Positions 6,715 through 13,911 of a DNA stretch of 33,499 nucleotides are shown piece after piece. The DNA lies in IMG/VR virus record IMGVR_UViG_3300016457_000256, positions 1 to 33,499 of that record; one strand, 5' to 3'. This stretch comes from a virus. Within the stretch, counting starts at the first letter, position 1; each line of letters opens with the position of its first letter. Below the pieces are notes generated by a model. That model was given only the letters and a program-made list of their open reading frames with translations. It did not search any database and had not been told where the DNA came from. Position numbers and translations under genes: made by a program.

Positions 6715-7055
6715 TGAGGGCACTTGGCAAGGCGACACGGGGGGTGTTGCTCGCTATCGTTGGAATCGCGAGTCTGGCGGCATGTGACAACACCCCACCC
6801 ACTCAAACAAAATCCAAGCTCATTGAGCTCGAAACCCGCCTGAAAGAGGCCGACAAGACTGGGGACGCCTCTCTCGCCCTGAAAGGGATCACCGCGGCTA
6901 ACGACTTAGTTGCGGGATTGAACGACCGGCCCGATTCGCCCCGGGCCTGCGTACTAGCAGCCGTCTACCTCAGCGATGGATATGTTCGCGTCATGCAAGG
7001 CGATCGCTGGAGCCAGCGAGACCGCTACGATGAGAACATGCGAATGTGCAAGTGA
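6714..7055 (+). CDS. Small lipoprotein, probable lysogenic-conversion gene (113 aa)
   Basis: The start ATG at 6714 overlaps the preceding stop (TGATG), with GGGAGG seven bases upstream; a GTG at 6711 is less well placed. Residues 1-24 form a lipoprotein signal peptide with basic residues, the hydrophobic stretch VLLAIVGIASLAA and lipobox L-A-A-C24. Asp follows the cysteine, which in enterobacteria favours retention in the inner membrane. The mature part is hydrophilic and helical (LIELETRLKEADKTG, LALKGITAANDLVAGL) with two further cysteines near the end that could pair. It belongs to the repressor operon and should be made in the lysogen. A superinfection-exclusion role is reasonable by analogy with other prophage lipoproteins but unproven. 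Confidence 0.8.
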   Translation: MRALGKATRGVLLAIVGIASLAACDNTPPTQTKSKLIELETRLKEADKTGDASLALKGITAANDLVAGLNDRPDSPRACVLAAVYLSDGYVRVMQGDRWSQRDRYDENMRMCK

Positions 7056-7064
7056 GTGAATAGG

Positions 7065-7076
7065 TAAAGCGCTTTA
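7065..7076. promoter_or_regulatory. Palindromic late control element, copy 1
   Basis: A perfect palindrome TAAAGCGCTTTA lies in the gap between the lipoprotein and endolysin genes, 29 bases before the endolysin ATG. The same 12-mer recurs at 15184-15195, and a variant with central ACGT at 27620-27631, each time at an operon boundary. This suggests a promoter or operator element for late transcription. It differs from host-type LexA boxes and resembles a LacI-type half-site geometry with a central CG. Confidence 0.55.
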
Positions 7077-7104
7077 TTAGTCGCCCTCACGCGCGCACGG
7101 CACG

Positions 7105-7578
7105 ATGCCGTGCATGGTCCTCGACGCCCAGCTCTCTCCCCACTTCCGTCTCTCCGAATTCATCGTCAGCGGTGTGGCCGAGCGCCGCGGCATCGCCAAC
7201 GCACCGGACGATGACCAGCTCGAAAACCTCGTGCGCCTTGCGGACGTGCTCGAGCGCGTGCGCCGGTTGCTCGGCCAGGTCCCGCTGCTGATCAACAGCG
7301 GCTTCCGCTCCCCCGAGCTCAACGCCGCAGTCCGTGGCTCGCGCCACAGCGCACACCTCCTCGGCTGCGCGGCCGACTTCATCGCGCCATCCTTCGGCAC
7401 GCCGCGCGAGATCTGCACGCGCATCGCCGACTCGGAAATTCCGTTCGATCAACTGATCTTCGAGGGCTCGTGGGTGCACCTGGCCATTCCGATCTTGGGC
7501 GAGGAGCCGCGCCGGCAGGTGCTGACCGCGGTGTTCGAGCGCGGCTACCCGACGCGGTATGTCAGGGGGATCGTGTGA
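7105..7578 (+). CDS. M15A-type peptidoglycan peptidase, endolysin (157 aa)
   Basis: This is a predicted zinc D-Ala-D-Ala or L,D-peptidase that cleaves peptidoglycan cross-links or stems during lysis. Visible are the family's SGFRSPELNAAVRGS stretch, then SAHLLGCAADF with likely zinc ligands H84 and D91, and E120 and H125 in IFEGSWVHLAI. There is no signal peptide, so it would need a holin or other release route. The ATG at 7105 has only a poor ribosome site; an in-frame ATG at 7114 is an alternative. It is the first rightward late gene and lies 29 bases after the palindromic element. A separate SAR lysozyme follows, so the phage carries two muralytic enzymes. Confidence 0.87.
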   Translation: MPCMVLDAQLSPHFRLSEFIVSGVAERRGIANAPDDDQLENLVRLADVLERVRRLLGQVPLLINSGFRSPELNAAVRGSRHSAHLLGCAADFIAPSFGTPREICTRIADSEIPFDQLIFEGSWVHLAIPILGEEPRRQVLTAVFERGYPTRYVRGIV

Positions 7579-7617
7579 TGCGCAGGCCCGTGCTACCTAG
7601 CGCACCATCGCCACGGC

Positions 7618-8094
7618 TCATGCGGAAGGAGTCTTTGGGTCCTCTTCACCCGTATCCGGCCTGGCGTCGGCGCCAGACTGATCGCCAGACGACTTTGGTC
7701 CGAGCTTCTGTTTCTTCACTAGCTCGGCGAGATCATCGGCAAGCTCTTCGTGAGTCGCTGTTCCTATCCAAGATTGCAACGCTCCTTGCTGACCCTGCTT
7801 CGTCTCTAGAAAGAGCAGAGCTTGCAGACCTACCGCGGCTCGTACGTGATCGCCTGCGTCATGCAGGGCGCGAAGGACTTTGATGAACGCGTCCAAACCT
7901 TGTAGCGCGACCGCGTTTTCCTCCTCGCGATCCGATTGGGCGAACTCGGAAATCCCGAGGAGATTCAGCAGCTTGAGGGCTTCCGCCCGCTTGGGCTCCG
8001 TGTGCACCGCGAAGACCGCTCGCAATGCCAATTCGAGTCTCTTCACGTGCATCTCCAGCATCTGCAGTCGCACGTTCACATCAATATCAGTCAT
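7618..8094 (-). CDS. Opposite-strand protein of unknown function between lysis genes (158 aa)
   Basis: The start is the ATG at 8094 with AAAGG eight bases upstream; an upstream in-frame ATG at 8118 has weaker support. The protein is acidic and largely helical. Residues 1-40 could form a short coiled coil (VRLQMLEMHVKRLELALRAV), the middle is helical (LDAFIKVLRALHDAGDHVRAAV), and the last 30 residues are a charged, disordered tail. I do not recognise it. It is the only gene opposing the late strand and interrupts the lysis cassette. Its codon use is somewhat less G+C-rich than that of the structural genes. It may be a moron expressed independently; no plus-strand gene in this stretch looks real. 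Confidence 0.7.
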   Translation of the reverse strand: MTDIDVNVRLQMLEMHVKRLELALRAVFAVHTEPKRAEALKLLNLLGISEFAQSDREEENAVALQGLDAFIKVLRALHDAGDHVRAAVGLQALLFLETKQGQQGALQSWIGTATHEELADDLAELVKKQKLGPKSSGDQSGADARPDTGEEDPKTPSA

Positions 8095-8183
8095 GGGTGG
8101 CCCTTTCTTGGTCGGCAATCGAAGAGGTGGAAGTCTTCATTGTCCCCGGGCATGGGCCGCCCGCCATCCTCCGGAGGTTGCAC

Positions 8184-8690
8184 ATGGATAACCTGCGCAT
8201 AGCCATCGCGGTGGTGGTGCTCTCGGCAACCGGCCTCGTCTACATCGCGGGCCGCGAGGACTACCGCAGCCCCGCGTATCGCGACATCGGCGGTGTGCCT
8301 ACGTTGGGCTACGGCGCCACCGATGGCGTGAAGATGGGCGACAAGACCACGCCGCCCCGTGCACTCGCACGGCTGCGCGCAGACGCCAGCGACTTCGAGG
8401 TGGGCGTGAAGCGCTGTGTGCGCGTGCCCGTCCACCAGTACGAGTTCGATGCCTATGTCGCGCTCGCCTACAACGTCGGTATCGGCGCGTTCTGCAACAG
8501 CAGCAACGACCCCGAGACCCCTACGCTGGTTGACCTGATCAACGCGCAGCGCTACGCCGAGGCCTGCGAGCGCATGAAGGCCTTCAACAAGTACCGCAAC
8601 CCCAAGACCGGCAAGCTCGAGATCGCCAAGGGCCTGCAGAACGCACGCGAGAAGGAATACCGCATGTGCATCGGGGAGAAGGTGCAATGA
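8184..8690 (+). CDS. SAR endolysin, GH24 lysozyme (168 aa)
   Basis: This is a muramidase that cleaves the glycan strand. The start ATG at 8184 has GGAGG seven bases upstream. Residues 4-23 are a weakly hydrophobic Ala/Gly-containing segment (IAIAVVVLSATGLVYIAG), the hallmark of a signal-arrest-release endolysin: exported by Sec, held in the inner membrane inactive, then released when the membrane is depolarised. The catalytic triad spacing E-8-D-5-T is present as E25, D34 and T40, with LGYGAT after it. The remainder follows T4-like lysozymes (DAYVALAYNVGIGAFCNS). It overlaps the Rz start (ATGA). BcepMu also carries a lysozyme before Rz/Rz1. Confidence 0.92.
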   Translation: MDNLRIAIAVVVLSATGLVYIAGREDYRSPAYRDIGGVPTLGYGATDGVKMGDKTTPPRALARLRADASDFEVGVKRCVRVPVHQYEFDAYVALAYNVGIGAFCNSSNDPETPTLVDLINAQRYAEACERMKAFNKYRNPKTGKLEIAKGLQNAREKEYRMCIGEKVQ

Positions 8691-9283
8691 CGGTGCGTGT
8701 CGTCGCCGCGATCCTGCTCACGCTCGCCGTCGTCTTCGGAGTGCTCGCCTGGAACGCTCGCCTGGTGGCCCAAGGCGATGCGCAGGGCGACAGTCGCGTC
8801 CGCGCCGAGTGGCGGGAGGCCGATACCAAGCGCCAGGCCGCAGAGAGCGCTGCAGCTGCCCAGGCACAGGCCGAGAGTGCCGAGCGCCAGCGCCGCGCGC
8901 GCGAAGAAGACCAGCTCAAGCAACAACAGGCCGAAAGGAATGCCCGTGAACAAGCACAACGCGAAGCGGATCTGCGCACCGCTCTGGCTCGCGCCGACTC
9001 TCGCAATCGCGGGCTGCTCGGCACTATCGCCGACCTCAACGCCCGCGCCGCTGCCGCCGCTGCTGCAATGTCCGGCGCCGGCCAGGACTCCGGCGCTGTC
9101 GCCCTCATTGGCGAAGCCTCCACAGCGAGAGAGCTACTCGGACAGTGCAGCAGCCGATACACAGCGGTGGCAGCAGACGCTGACGGACTCCGCAGCCAGG
9201 TGATCGGCCTTCAGGACTTCGTGGCCACAGTCTGCCGTGCCCCGATCGACAACCACAACGCCCAGGCGAACGAGGCCCAATGA
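8687..9283 (+). CDS. Rz: Rz inner-membrane spanin (198 aa)
   Basis: This is the inner-membrane subunit of the spanin complex that disrupts the outer membrane in the last step of lysis. The start ATG at 8687 overlaps the lysozyme stop. Residues 3-22 are a single N-terminal membrane segment (VRVVAAILLTLAVVFGVLAW). A long Ala/Gln/Glu/Arg coiled coil follows, about residues 38-125, in the periplasm. The C-terminal region contains C155 and C188-type residues that could form disulphides. The out-of-frame lipoprotein gene nested inside is its partner Rz1. The length is in the usual range, and the stop overlaps the next gene's start. Confidence 0.88.
   Translation: MTVRVVAAILLTLAVVFGVLAWNARLVAQGDAQGDSRVRAEWREADTKRQAAESAAAAQAQAESAERQRRAREEDQLKQQQAERNAREQAQREADLRTALARADSRNRGLLGTIADLNARAAAAAAAMSGAGQDSGAVALIGEASTARELLGQCSSRYTAVAADADGLRSQVIGLQDFVATVCRAPIDNHNAQANEAQ
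8946..9203 (+). CDS. Rz1: Rz1 outer-membrane lipoprotein spanin, nested in Rz
   Basis: The gene lies entirely inside Rz in the +1 frame. The protein begins with basic residues (VNKHNAKR), a short hydrophobic stretch and a lipobox A-I-A-G-C, then a proline-rich mature part (PTSTPAPLPPLLQCPAPA), the classic Rz1 pattern. I prefer GTG at 8946, because AAAGGA (8934-8939) is six bases away. The ATG two codons earlier (8940) almost touches that site. Rz1 is anchored in the outer membrane and binds the Rz C-terminus through the periplasm. Confidence 0.82.
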   Translation: MNKHNAKRICAPLWLAPTLAIAGCSALSPTSTPAPLPPLLQCPAPARTPALSPSLAKPPQRESYSDSAAADTQRWQQTLTDSAAR

Positions 9284-9630
9284 CCGTAGAACTCACCGTC
9301 TCCAACGTCCTCTTCATCTTGGGTGCGTTCGTGGCCGCGCTGTGGGCGCTGGTCAAGGTCATCAGTTCGCAGCAGGAACGCCGGCTCTCAGAGAAGTTCG
9401 CCACATTGGGCGACCAGTTGGCCGGCGTGGGCAAGGAACTGCGCGCCGAGGCCGAGGCGACCAAGAAGCTCGAGATCGCCTTTCACAAGGCCCAAGCCGA
9501 GATCGCCCGTGACTACGTGCGACGCGACGACTTCGTCCAGGCGCTGGGCACTCTCAACACCCGTATCGACAACTTTGCGCTGCGCGTCGAGCGCGCGCTG
9601 ACGGGCCCTTCCTCCGGAGCCAGGCAATGA
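9280..9630 (+). CDS. Membrane-anchored coiled-coil protein, Mu gp25-like (116 aa)
   Basis: The start ATG at 9280 overlaps the Rz stop. One N-terminal membrane segment (residues about 7-27, VSNVLFILGAFVAALWALVKV) is followed by a helical, charged region likely to form a coiled coil (SEKFATLGDQLAGVGKELRAE onward). The position between the lysis genes and the terminase, together with this topology, matches the DUF2730/Mu gp25 group as I remember it. The function is unknown. It is too long and has too few membrane spans for a typical holin, but it is the only membrane protein near the lysozyme besides the spanin. Confidence 0.75.
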   Translation: MTVELTVSNVLFILGAFVAALWALVKVISSQQERRLSEKFATLGDQLAGVGKELRAEAEATKKLEIAFHKAQAEIARDYVRRDDFVQALGTLNTRIDNFALRVERALTGPSSGARQ

Positions 9631-9950
9631 ATTCCTCCCCCTCCATCGACATGGCGAAGATCCGGCGCGAAGCCATGCGGTGGCATCTGCTGGCCGCCAT
9701 CAATCTCAGCCGGCCGCAGGGCATCTACACCGAGCCGCTGCTGTCGATCATCCAGGCGGTCTATCCCGACGCCACGCACCACGAGATTCGCGTGAATCTC
9801 GACTATCTCGAGGAACGCGAGATGGTCAAGATCGCCAAGGATCCGATGGACCGATGGTTCCTGGACCTCACGCGCACGGGCATCGAGTTTGTCGAGTACA
9901 CGATCGAGGCGCAGCCCGGCGTGGCCCGCCCGCGCATCACGCAGGTGTGA
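9627..9950 (+). CDS. Winged-helix protein, Mu gp26-position (107 aa)
   Basis: The start ATG at 9627 overlaps the previous stop by four bases. Residues about 15-90 look like a winged helix: AMRWHLLAAINLSRPQG, LLSIIQAVYPDATHHEIRV and NLDYLEEREMVKI, then a beta wing with DRWFLDLTRTGIEFVEY. It sits just before the small terminase in the order of Mu gp26, and BcepMu has a comparable gene. DNA binding, possibly in packaging or late regulation, is inferred from the fold pattern alone. Confidence 0.78.
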   Translation: MNSSPSIDMAKIRREAMRWHLLAAINLSRPQGIYTEPLLSIIQAVYPDATHHEIRVNLDYLEEREMVKIAKDPMDRWFLDLTRTGIEFVEYTIEAQPGVARPRITQV

Positions 9951-9953
9951 CCG

Positions 9954-10493
9954 ATGGGCAAGCGAAGCACCGTCGACACGCTCCCCCCGGAGCTGAAGGC
10001 CTGGCTTGACGCCGAGATGCTCAAGCGCGGCTTCGGCGACTATCGCCAGCTCGCGGTCGACCTGCAGGCCAAGGGGGCCGACGTTTCCAAGAGCGCGCTG
10101 CATCGCTACGGCTCGAAGTTCGAGCTGCGCATGGCCCAGCTCAAGCGCAGCACCGAACAGGCCACCGCGCTGGTCGACTCGAACCCTGACGATGAAGGGA
10201 AGTTGAACAGCGCGGTCATCCGCCTGGCGCAGGAGAAGATCTTCTCGATCCTGGTCGAGCTGGACATCGACCCGGAGGACATCGACGTCGCCAAGCTGTT
10301 CAAGGCCGCGGCCGAGGTCGGCAAGGCCAGCGTGCAGCAGAACAAGGCTCAGTTCGACATCCGCGAGCGCATCGCACAGCGCGCCGCCGCGGTTGCAACG
10401 TCCGTCGCACAGACGGCGAAGAAGGCAGGTCTCAGTGACGACACGATCAATACGATCCGCACCGAGATTCTGGGCATACCCGCGGCAAAGTGA
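9954..10493 (+). CDS. Small terminase subunit, Mu gp27/DUF3486 (179 aa)
   Basis: This protein recognises phage DNA for headful packaging and recruits the large subunit. The N-terminus has an HTH typical of DUF3486 (ELKAWLDAEMLKRGFGDYRQ, then SKSALHRYGSKFE). The long helical centre (residues about 60-150) suits ring oligomerisation, and a short tail ends in the large-terminase start. It lies directly before a Mu gp28-like large terminase, as in Mu and BcepMu. The start ATG at 9954 follows the previous stop by 3 bases. Confidence 0.9.
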   Translation: MGKRSTVDTLPPELKAWLDAEMLKRGFGDYRQLAVDLQAKGADVSKSALHRYGSKFELRMAQLKRSTEQATALVDSNPDDEGKLNSAVIRLAQEKIFSILVELDIDPEDIDVAKLFKAAAEVGKASVQQNKAQFDIRERIAQRAAAVATSVAQTAKKAGLSDDTINTIRTEILGIPAAK

Positions 10494-10495
10494 GC

Positions 10496-12085
10496 ATGAA
10501 CGCGCTTGTCACCCCTGAGATGCAGCAGTTGGCGAAAGCGGCCGACTACAACTTCGCGCTGCGCGCGCCCTCAGTGCTGTTGCCCTATCAGCAGCGGTGG
10601 ATCGCGGACGAATCGCGGGTCAAGATCGACGAGAAGAGCCGCCGTGTTGGCATGAGCTGGACCGCTGCATGCGAGAGCGTCCTGATCGCCGCGGCCGCGC
10701 GTGGTCGCGACCAGTGGTACATCGGCTACACCAAGGACATGGCGATCGAGTTCATCCTCGACGCTGCGCAGTGGGCGGCTCATTTCCAGAGCGTTGCCGA
10801 TGCCATCGAGGCGTCTGAGGAAGTGTGGGTCGAAGGCGACGAGAAGAAGAGCGTCTTCGTCTTCAGCATCAAGTTCGCCAGCGGGAACCGCGTAACGGCG
10901 CTGAGCTCACAGCCGCGCAACCTGCGAAGCAAGCAAGGCGATGTTGTCCTCGACGAGTTCGCCTTTCACACCGACCCGGCGGGTCTTCTCAAGGCTGCGC
11001 TCGCCCTCTTGATCTGGGGCGGTCGCCTTCGGATCTTGTCGACGCACAACGGCGATGACAACGAATTCAACGCCACGCTGAAGGACTGTCGTGCGGGGCG
11101 CAAACCGTACACCGTGCACCGTACGACGTTTGATGACGCGTTGGCCGAGGGGCTCTATCACCGCGTCTGTCTGCGCTTGGGCATTGAACATTCTGAGGAA
11201 GGGCAAGCCAAATGGGCTCAAGAGATCCGGTCCTTCTATGGTGACGACGCAGAGGAAGAGCTCGATTGCGTGCCGAAGCACGGTAGCGGCGCATTCCTCA
11301 CGCGCGAGCTGATCGAGCGATGCATGCGCGAAGGCTGGCCGGTGTTTCGTGATCAGCGCAAGCCCGAGTTCACCTTCGCTCCCGAGAAAATTCGCCAGCG
11401 CGAGATCTGGGATTGGTGCGAGGAGAACCTGAAGCCCGAGCTTGATCGTTTGCGCGAGCTGCGAGACGTGACCAGCTATCTCGGTGGTGACTTTGCGCGC
11501 GTCAGCGACCTGACGGCATTTCTGCCGCTGATTTTGTTTCGCAACATGAAGGCGCGTGTTCCCTTCATCGTCGAGCTTCGGGGCATGCCCTTCCAGCAAC
11601 AGCGGGAGATACTCTGGTACGTCATAGATCGCTTGCCGCGTTTCAGCGGCGCAGCGCTCGACTCGCGCGGTCTCGGCATGCAGATCTCCGAGGAGACGGC
11701 GCAGAAGTACGGGCCCGCTCGCATCCTGATGATCCAGGCGACACAGCCGTGGTATCTCGAGAACTTGCCGCCGTACAAGGCCGCCTTTGAGGATCAGTCG
11801 ATCGAACTTCCATTGGATGCGGACGTGATCGTCGACCACCGCATTCCTCGCGTGATAAAGGGCATTCCGCAGGTTCCCGAGCTGCGCACCGTTGACGCTG
11901 CGAAGGCAAAGCGACACGGCGACACCTTCATCGGGGGGGCTCTTGCCTGGCACGCGAGCCGAGTGCTGCTCGGCAGCACCGTCTATGAATATGAAGGTGC
12001 GCCTCCGAAGGCCATCGGCTGGGACGGCCCGCGCCAGGACCACGACGAAGACCACGAGCTGGGCGCCCGCCGCGGCGCCTGGTGA
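10496..12085 (+). CDS. Large terminase subunit, Mu gp28 (529 aa)
   Basis: This is the packaging motor and nuclease. The N-terminal ATPase has a Walker A-like motif KSRRVGMSW at about residues 47-55, preceded by the adenine-binding-like YQQRWIAD. Walker B is DVVLDEFAF at about 149-157, and a coupling motif is likely in ILSTHNG. The C-terminal nuclease domain shows acidic motifs GGDFARVSD (about 329-337), ALDSRGLG and HGDTFIG, consistent with an RNase H-like fold. ATG at 10496 was chosen over the GTG at 10490, which overlaps the small terminase stop; both are weakly supported. The length is normal for the family. Confidence 0.94.
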   Translation: MNALVTPEMQQLAKAADYNFALRAPSVLLPYQQRWIADESRVKIDEKSRRVGMSWTAACESVLIAAAARGRDQWYIGYTKDMAIEFILDAAQWAAHFQSVADAIEASEEVWVEGDEKKSVFVFSIKFASGNRVTALSSQPRNLRSKQGDVVLDEFAFHTDPAGLLKAALALLIWGGRLRILSTHNGDDNEFNATLKDCRAGRKPYTVHRTTFDDALAEGLYHRVCLRLGIEHSEEGQAKWAQEIRSFYGDDAEEELDCVPKHGSGAFLTRELIERCMREGWPVFRDQRKPEFTFAPEKIRQREIWDWCEENLKPELDRLRELRDVTSYLGGDFARVSDLTAFLPLILFRNMKARVPFIVELRGMPFQQQREILWYVIDRLPRFSGAALDSRGLGMQISEETAQKYGPARILMIQATQPWYLENLPPYKAAFEDQSIELPLDADVIVDHRIPRVIKGIPQVPELRTVDAAKAKRHGDTFIGGALAWHASRVLLGSTVYEYEGAPPKAIGWDGPRQDHDEDHELGARRGAW

Positions 12086-12096
12086 GAAAGACCACC

Positions 12097-13710
12097 ATGC
12101 CCACCATCCTCGATCACCGCGGCCTGCCCATCCAGCGCGCCCAGCTCGCCGAGCCGCAGACCTCGCGCCTGGCTGCACTGCAGTCCGAGTTCGACAACCA
12201 CCCCAGCCGCGGCCTCACTCCGCCCAAGCTCGCCCGCATCCTGCAGGACGCCGAGCGAGGCGATCTGATCGCCCAGCACGAACTCTTTCAAGACATGGAA
12301 GAGAAGGATGGGCACCTCTTCAGCGTCATGCAGACGCGGCGCCAGGCGCTGGTCGGCCTGGACTTCGACATCGCACCGCCGCCGCGGCCGAGCGCCGCCG
12401 AAAAGGACATGACGGCCTACGCGAAGGAACAGCTCGAGAGCTATATCGAGAGCCTCCTGTTCGATATGACCGATGGCGTCGGCCACGGCTTTGCGGCGCT
12501 CGAGCAGAGCTGGGATTGGGTCGAAAAGCAGCAGCTGCCTGTGCAGGCCGTGCATCGCCCGCAGTCCTGGTTCCAGTTGCCGCAGACGCCCGGGCTGGAC
12601 CGCAACGAACTGCGCTTGCGGGACTCGACCGCCGACGGCGCACAGCTCTGGTCCTTCGGCTGGGTACTGCACCGCCATCGCGCGCGCAGCGGCTACGTGA
12701 GCCGTTCGGGCCTGTTCCGTGTGCTCGCCTGGCCGTTCCTGTTCAAGAACTTCGCGGTACGCGACCTGGCCGACTTCCTCGAGATCTATGGCTTGCCCCT
12801 GCGCCTGGGCACTTACAACACGACGGCAACGAAGGACGACAAAGCCACGTTGCTGCGCGCGGTGGTCGGCATCGGCCACGACGCAGCGGCCATCATCCCC
12901 GAAGGCATGAAGATCGACTTCATGAGCGCAGCTCAGGGCGACAACAAGTCCTTCGACGCCATGATCAGCCTCATGGAGCGCACGATGTCGAAGGCTACGC
13001 TCGGCGGCACGCTCACCAGCGGCGAAGGCGAGCATGGCACACAGGCCCTGGGAAACGTGCACAACGAACTGCGCCACGACCTGCGCGATGCCGACACCAG
13101 GCAGCTCGCGGACACGCTCACCCTGCAGGTCGTGTATCCGGTGCTCGCGCTCAACAAGGGGTTGTCGGATCCGCGGCGCTGCCCGCGCGTGGTGTTCGAC
13201 ACCCAGGAGCCCGAAGACCTGAAGACGTACAGCGATGCGTTGCCCAAACTCGCGTCGATGGGCATGCGCATCCAAATCCCGTGGGCGCACGAACGTCTGA
13301 AGATCCCGATGGCCGCCGATGGCGAGCCGGTGTTGTCCGTCCCGCGGCCCGAGCAGACCGTGCCACCCGAGGATCGCCAGCCGCCGGAGCGCACGCCGGC
13401 GAAGCCCGCGCGGCAGGAGCTGCGCGCCCGCCTAGCCGCCGAGCTGGCCGCCACGCCCACGGCCGAGCCTGACGAGCTCGACAGCCTGGCGGCCGAGATG
13501 ATGGGGGAATGGGTCGATGCGGCCGATCCCATGCGTGCGGCGATCGAGCAAGCCCTGGCCACCGCCACCTCCTTCGACGACTTCAGCCAGGCGCTCGAGT
13601 CCGGCCTGGCGCAGATCTCGCCGGCGCAGCTGGTCGACCTGCTGGCGCGGGGCACGTTCGCGGCCCGGATCTGGGGGATGCTCAACGCCCCGAAAAGCCC
13701 AAGTGCTTAA
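12097..13710 (+). CDS. Portal protein, Mu gp29/DUF935 (537 aa)
   Basis: This forms the dodecameric ring through which DNA enters and leaves the head. The N-terminal half follows DUF935: SRGLTPPKLARILQDAERGD, then DGHLFSVMQTRRQALVGLDF, then GFAALEQSWDW. RDLADFLEIYGLPLRLGTYN is the most recognisable family block. The C-terminal 110 residues are helical and Ala/Glu-rich, as usual. I chose ATG at 12097 (GAGAAAG upstream) over GTG at 12082. The gene is followed by an unusually long 201-base gap before MuF. Confidence 0.94.
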   Translation: MPTILDHRGLPIQRAQLAEPQTSRLAALQSEFDNHPSRGLTPPKLARILQDAERGDLIAQHELFQDMEEKDGHLFSVMQTRRQALVGLDFDIAPPPRPSAAEKDMTAYAKEQLESYIESLLFDMTDGVGHGFAALEQSWDWVEKQQLPVQAVHRPQSWFQLPQTPGLDRNELRLRDSTADGAQLWSFGWVLHRHRARSGYVSRSGLFRVLAWPFLFKNFAVRDLADFLEIYGLPLRLGTYNTTATKDDKATLLRAVVGIGHDAAAIIPEGMKIDFMSAAQGDNKSFDAMISLMERTMSKATLGGTLTSGEGEHGTQALGNVHNELRHDLRDADTRQLADTLTLQVVYPVLALNKGLSDPRRCPRVVFDTQEPEDLKTYSDALPKLASMGMRIQIPWAHERLKIPMAADGEPVLSVPRPEQTVPPEDRQPPERTPAKPARQELRARLAAELAATPTAEPDELDSLAAEMMGEWVDAADPMRAAIEQALATATSFDDFSQALESGLAQISPAQLVDLLARGTFAARIWGMLNAPKSPSA

Positions 13711-13911
13711 AAAGTGAGCACGAAACGGGCCGCAAACCCGCATGGCTACTGGGTTTTGCCCAGCAAGGCCCTCAAACGGCCTCAGGAGCGCGCCTGTCAA
13801 AAAGTGTGTAGGGGTGCCGCAAGATGTTCGAGATCGCGGGAATTAAATGGCCTTAACAGGCCTTCCCGCACCAATCCGGGGCCGACCGAGCTACCCCAAA
13901 AGGCCTAAGAA
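13711..13911 (+). other. Structured 201-base gap inside head operon
   Basis: This is a non-coding interval between portal and MuF genes that are usually adjacent. It contains a hairpin CTGGG-TTTTG-CCCAG and a composite stem at 13836-13869. In that stem the outer arms GCGGGAA/TTCCCGC are perfect, the inner stem GGCCT/AGGCC has a 4-base loop, and there is a one-sided TTAAAT bulge. GGCC recurs about six times. No T-run follows, so it is not a plain terminator. An open frame from 13714 has rare codons (AGG, AGA, TTA, CTA), unlike its neighbours, and is not called a gene. Confidence 0.5.

Noticed and set aside
7578-7883. Plus-strand frame after the endolysin (ATG in the stop overlap)
   Set aside because: The sequence is Arg/Pro-rich with no family pattern and opposes a better supported minus-strand gene.
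10907-13290. Long minus-strand frames opposite terminase and portal
   Set aside because: These are antisense artefacts of high third-position G+C; the plus-strand genes have clear family motifs.
13714-13908. GTG-started 64-codon frame filling the portal-MuF gap
   Set aside because: It uses codons rare elsewhere here (AGG, AGA, TTA, CTA), coincides with strong hairpins and has no recognisable protein pattern.
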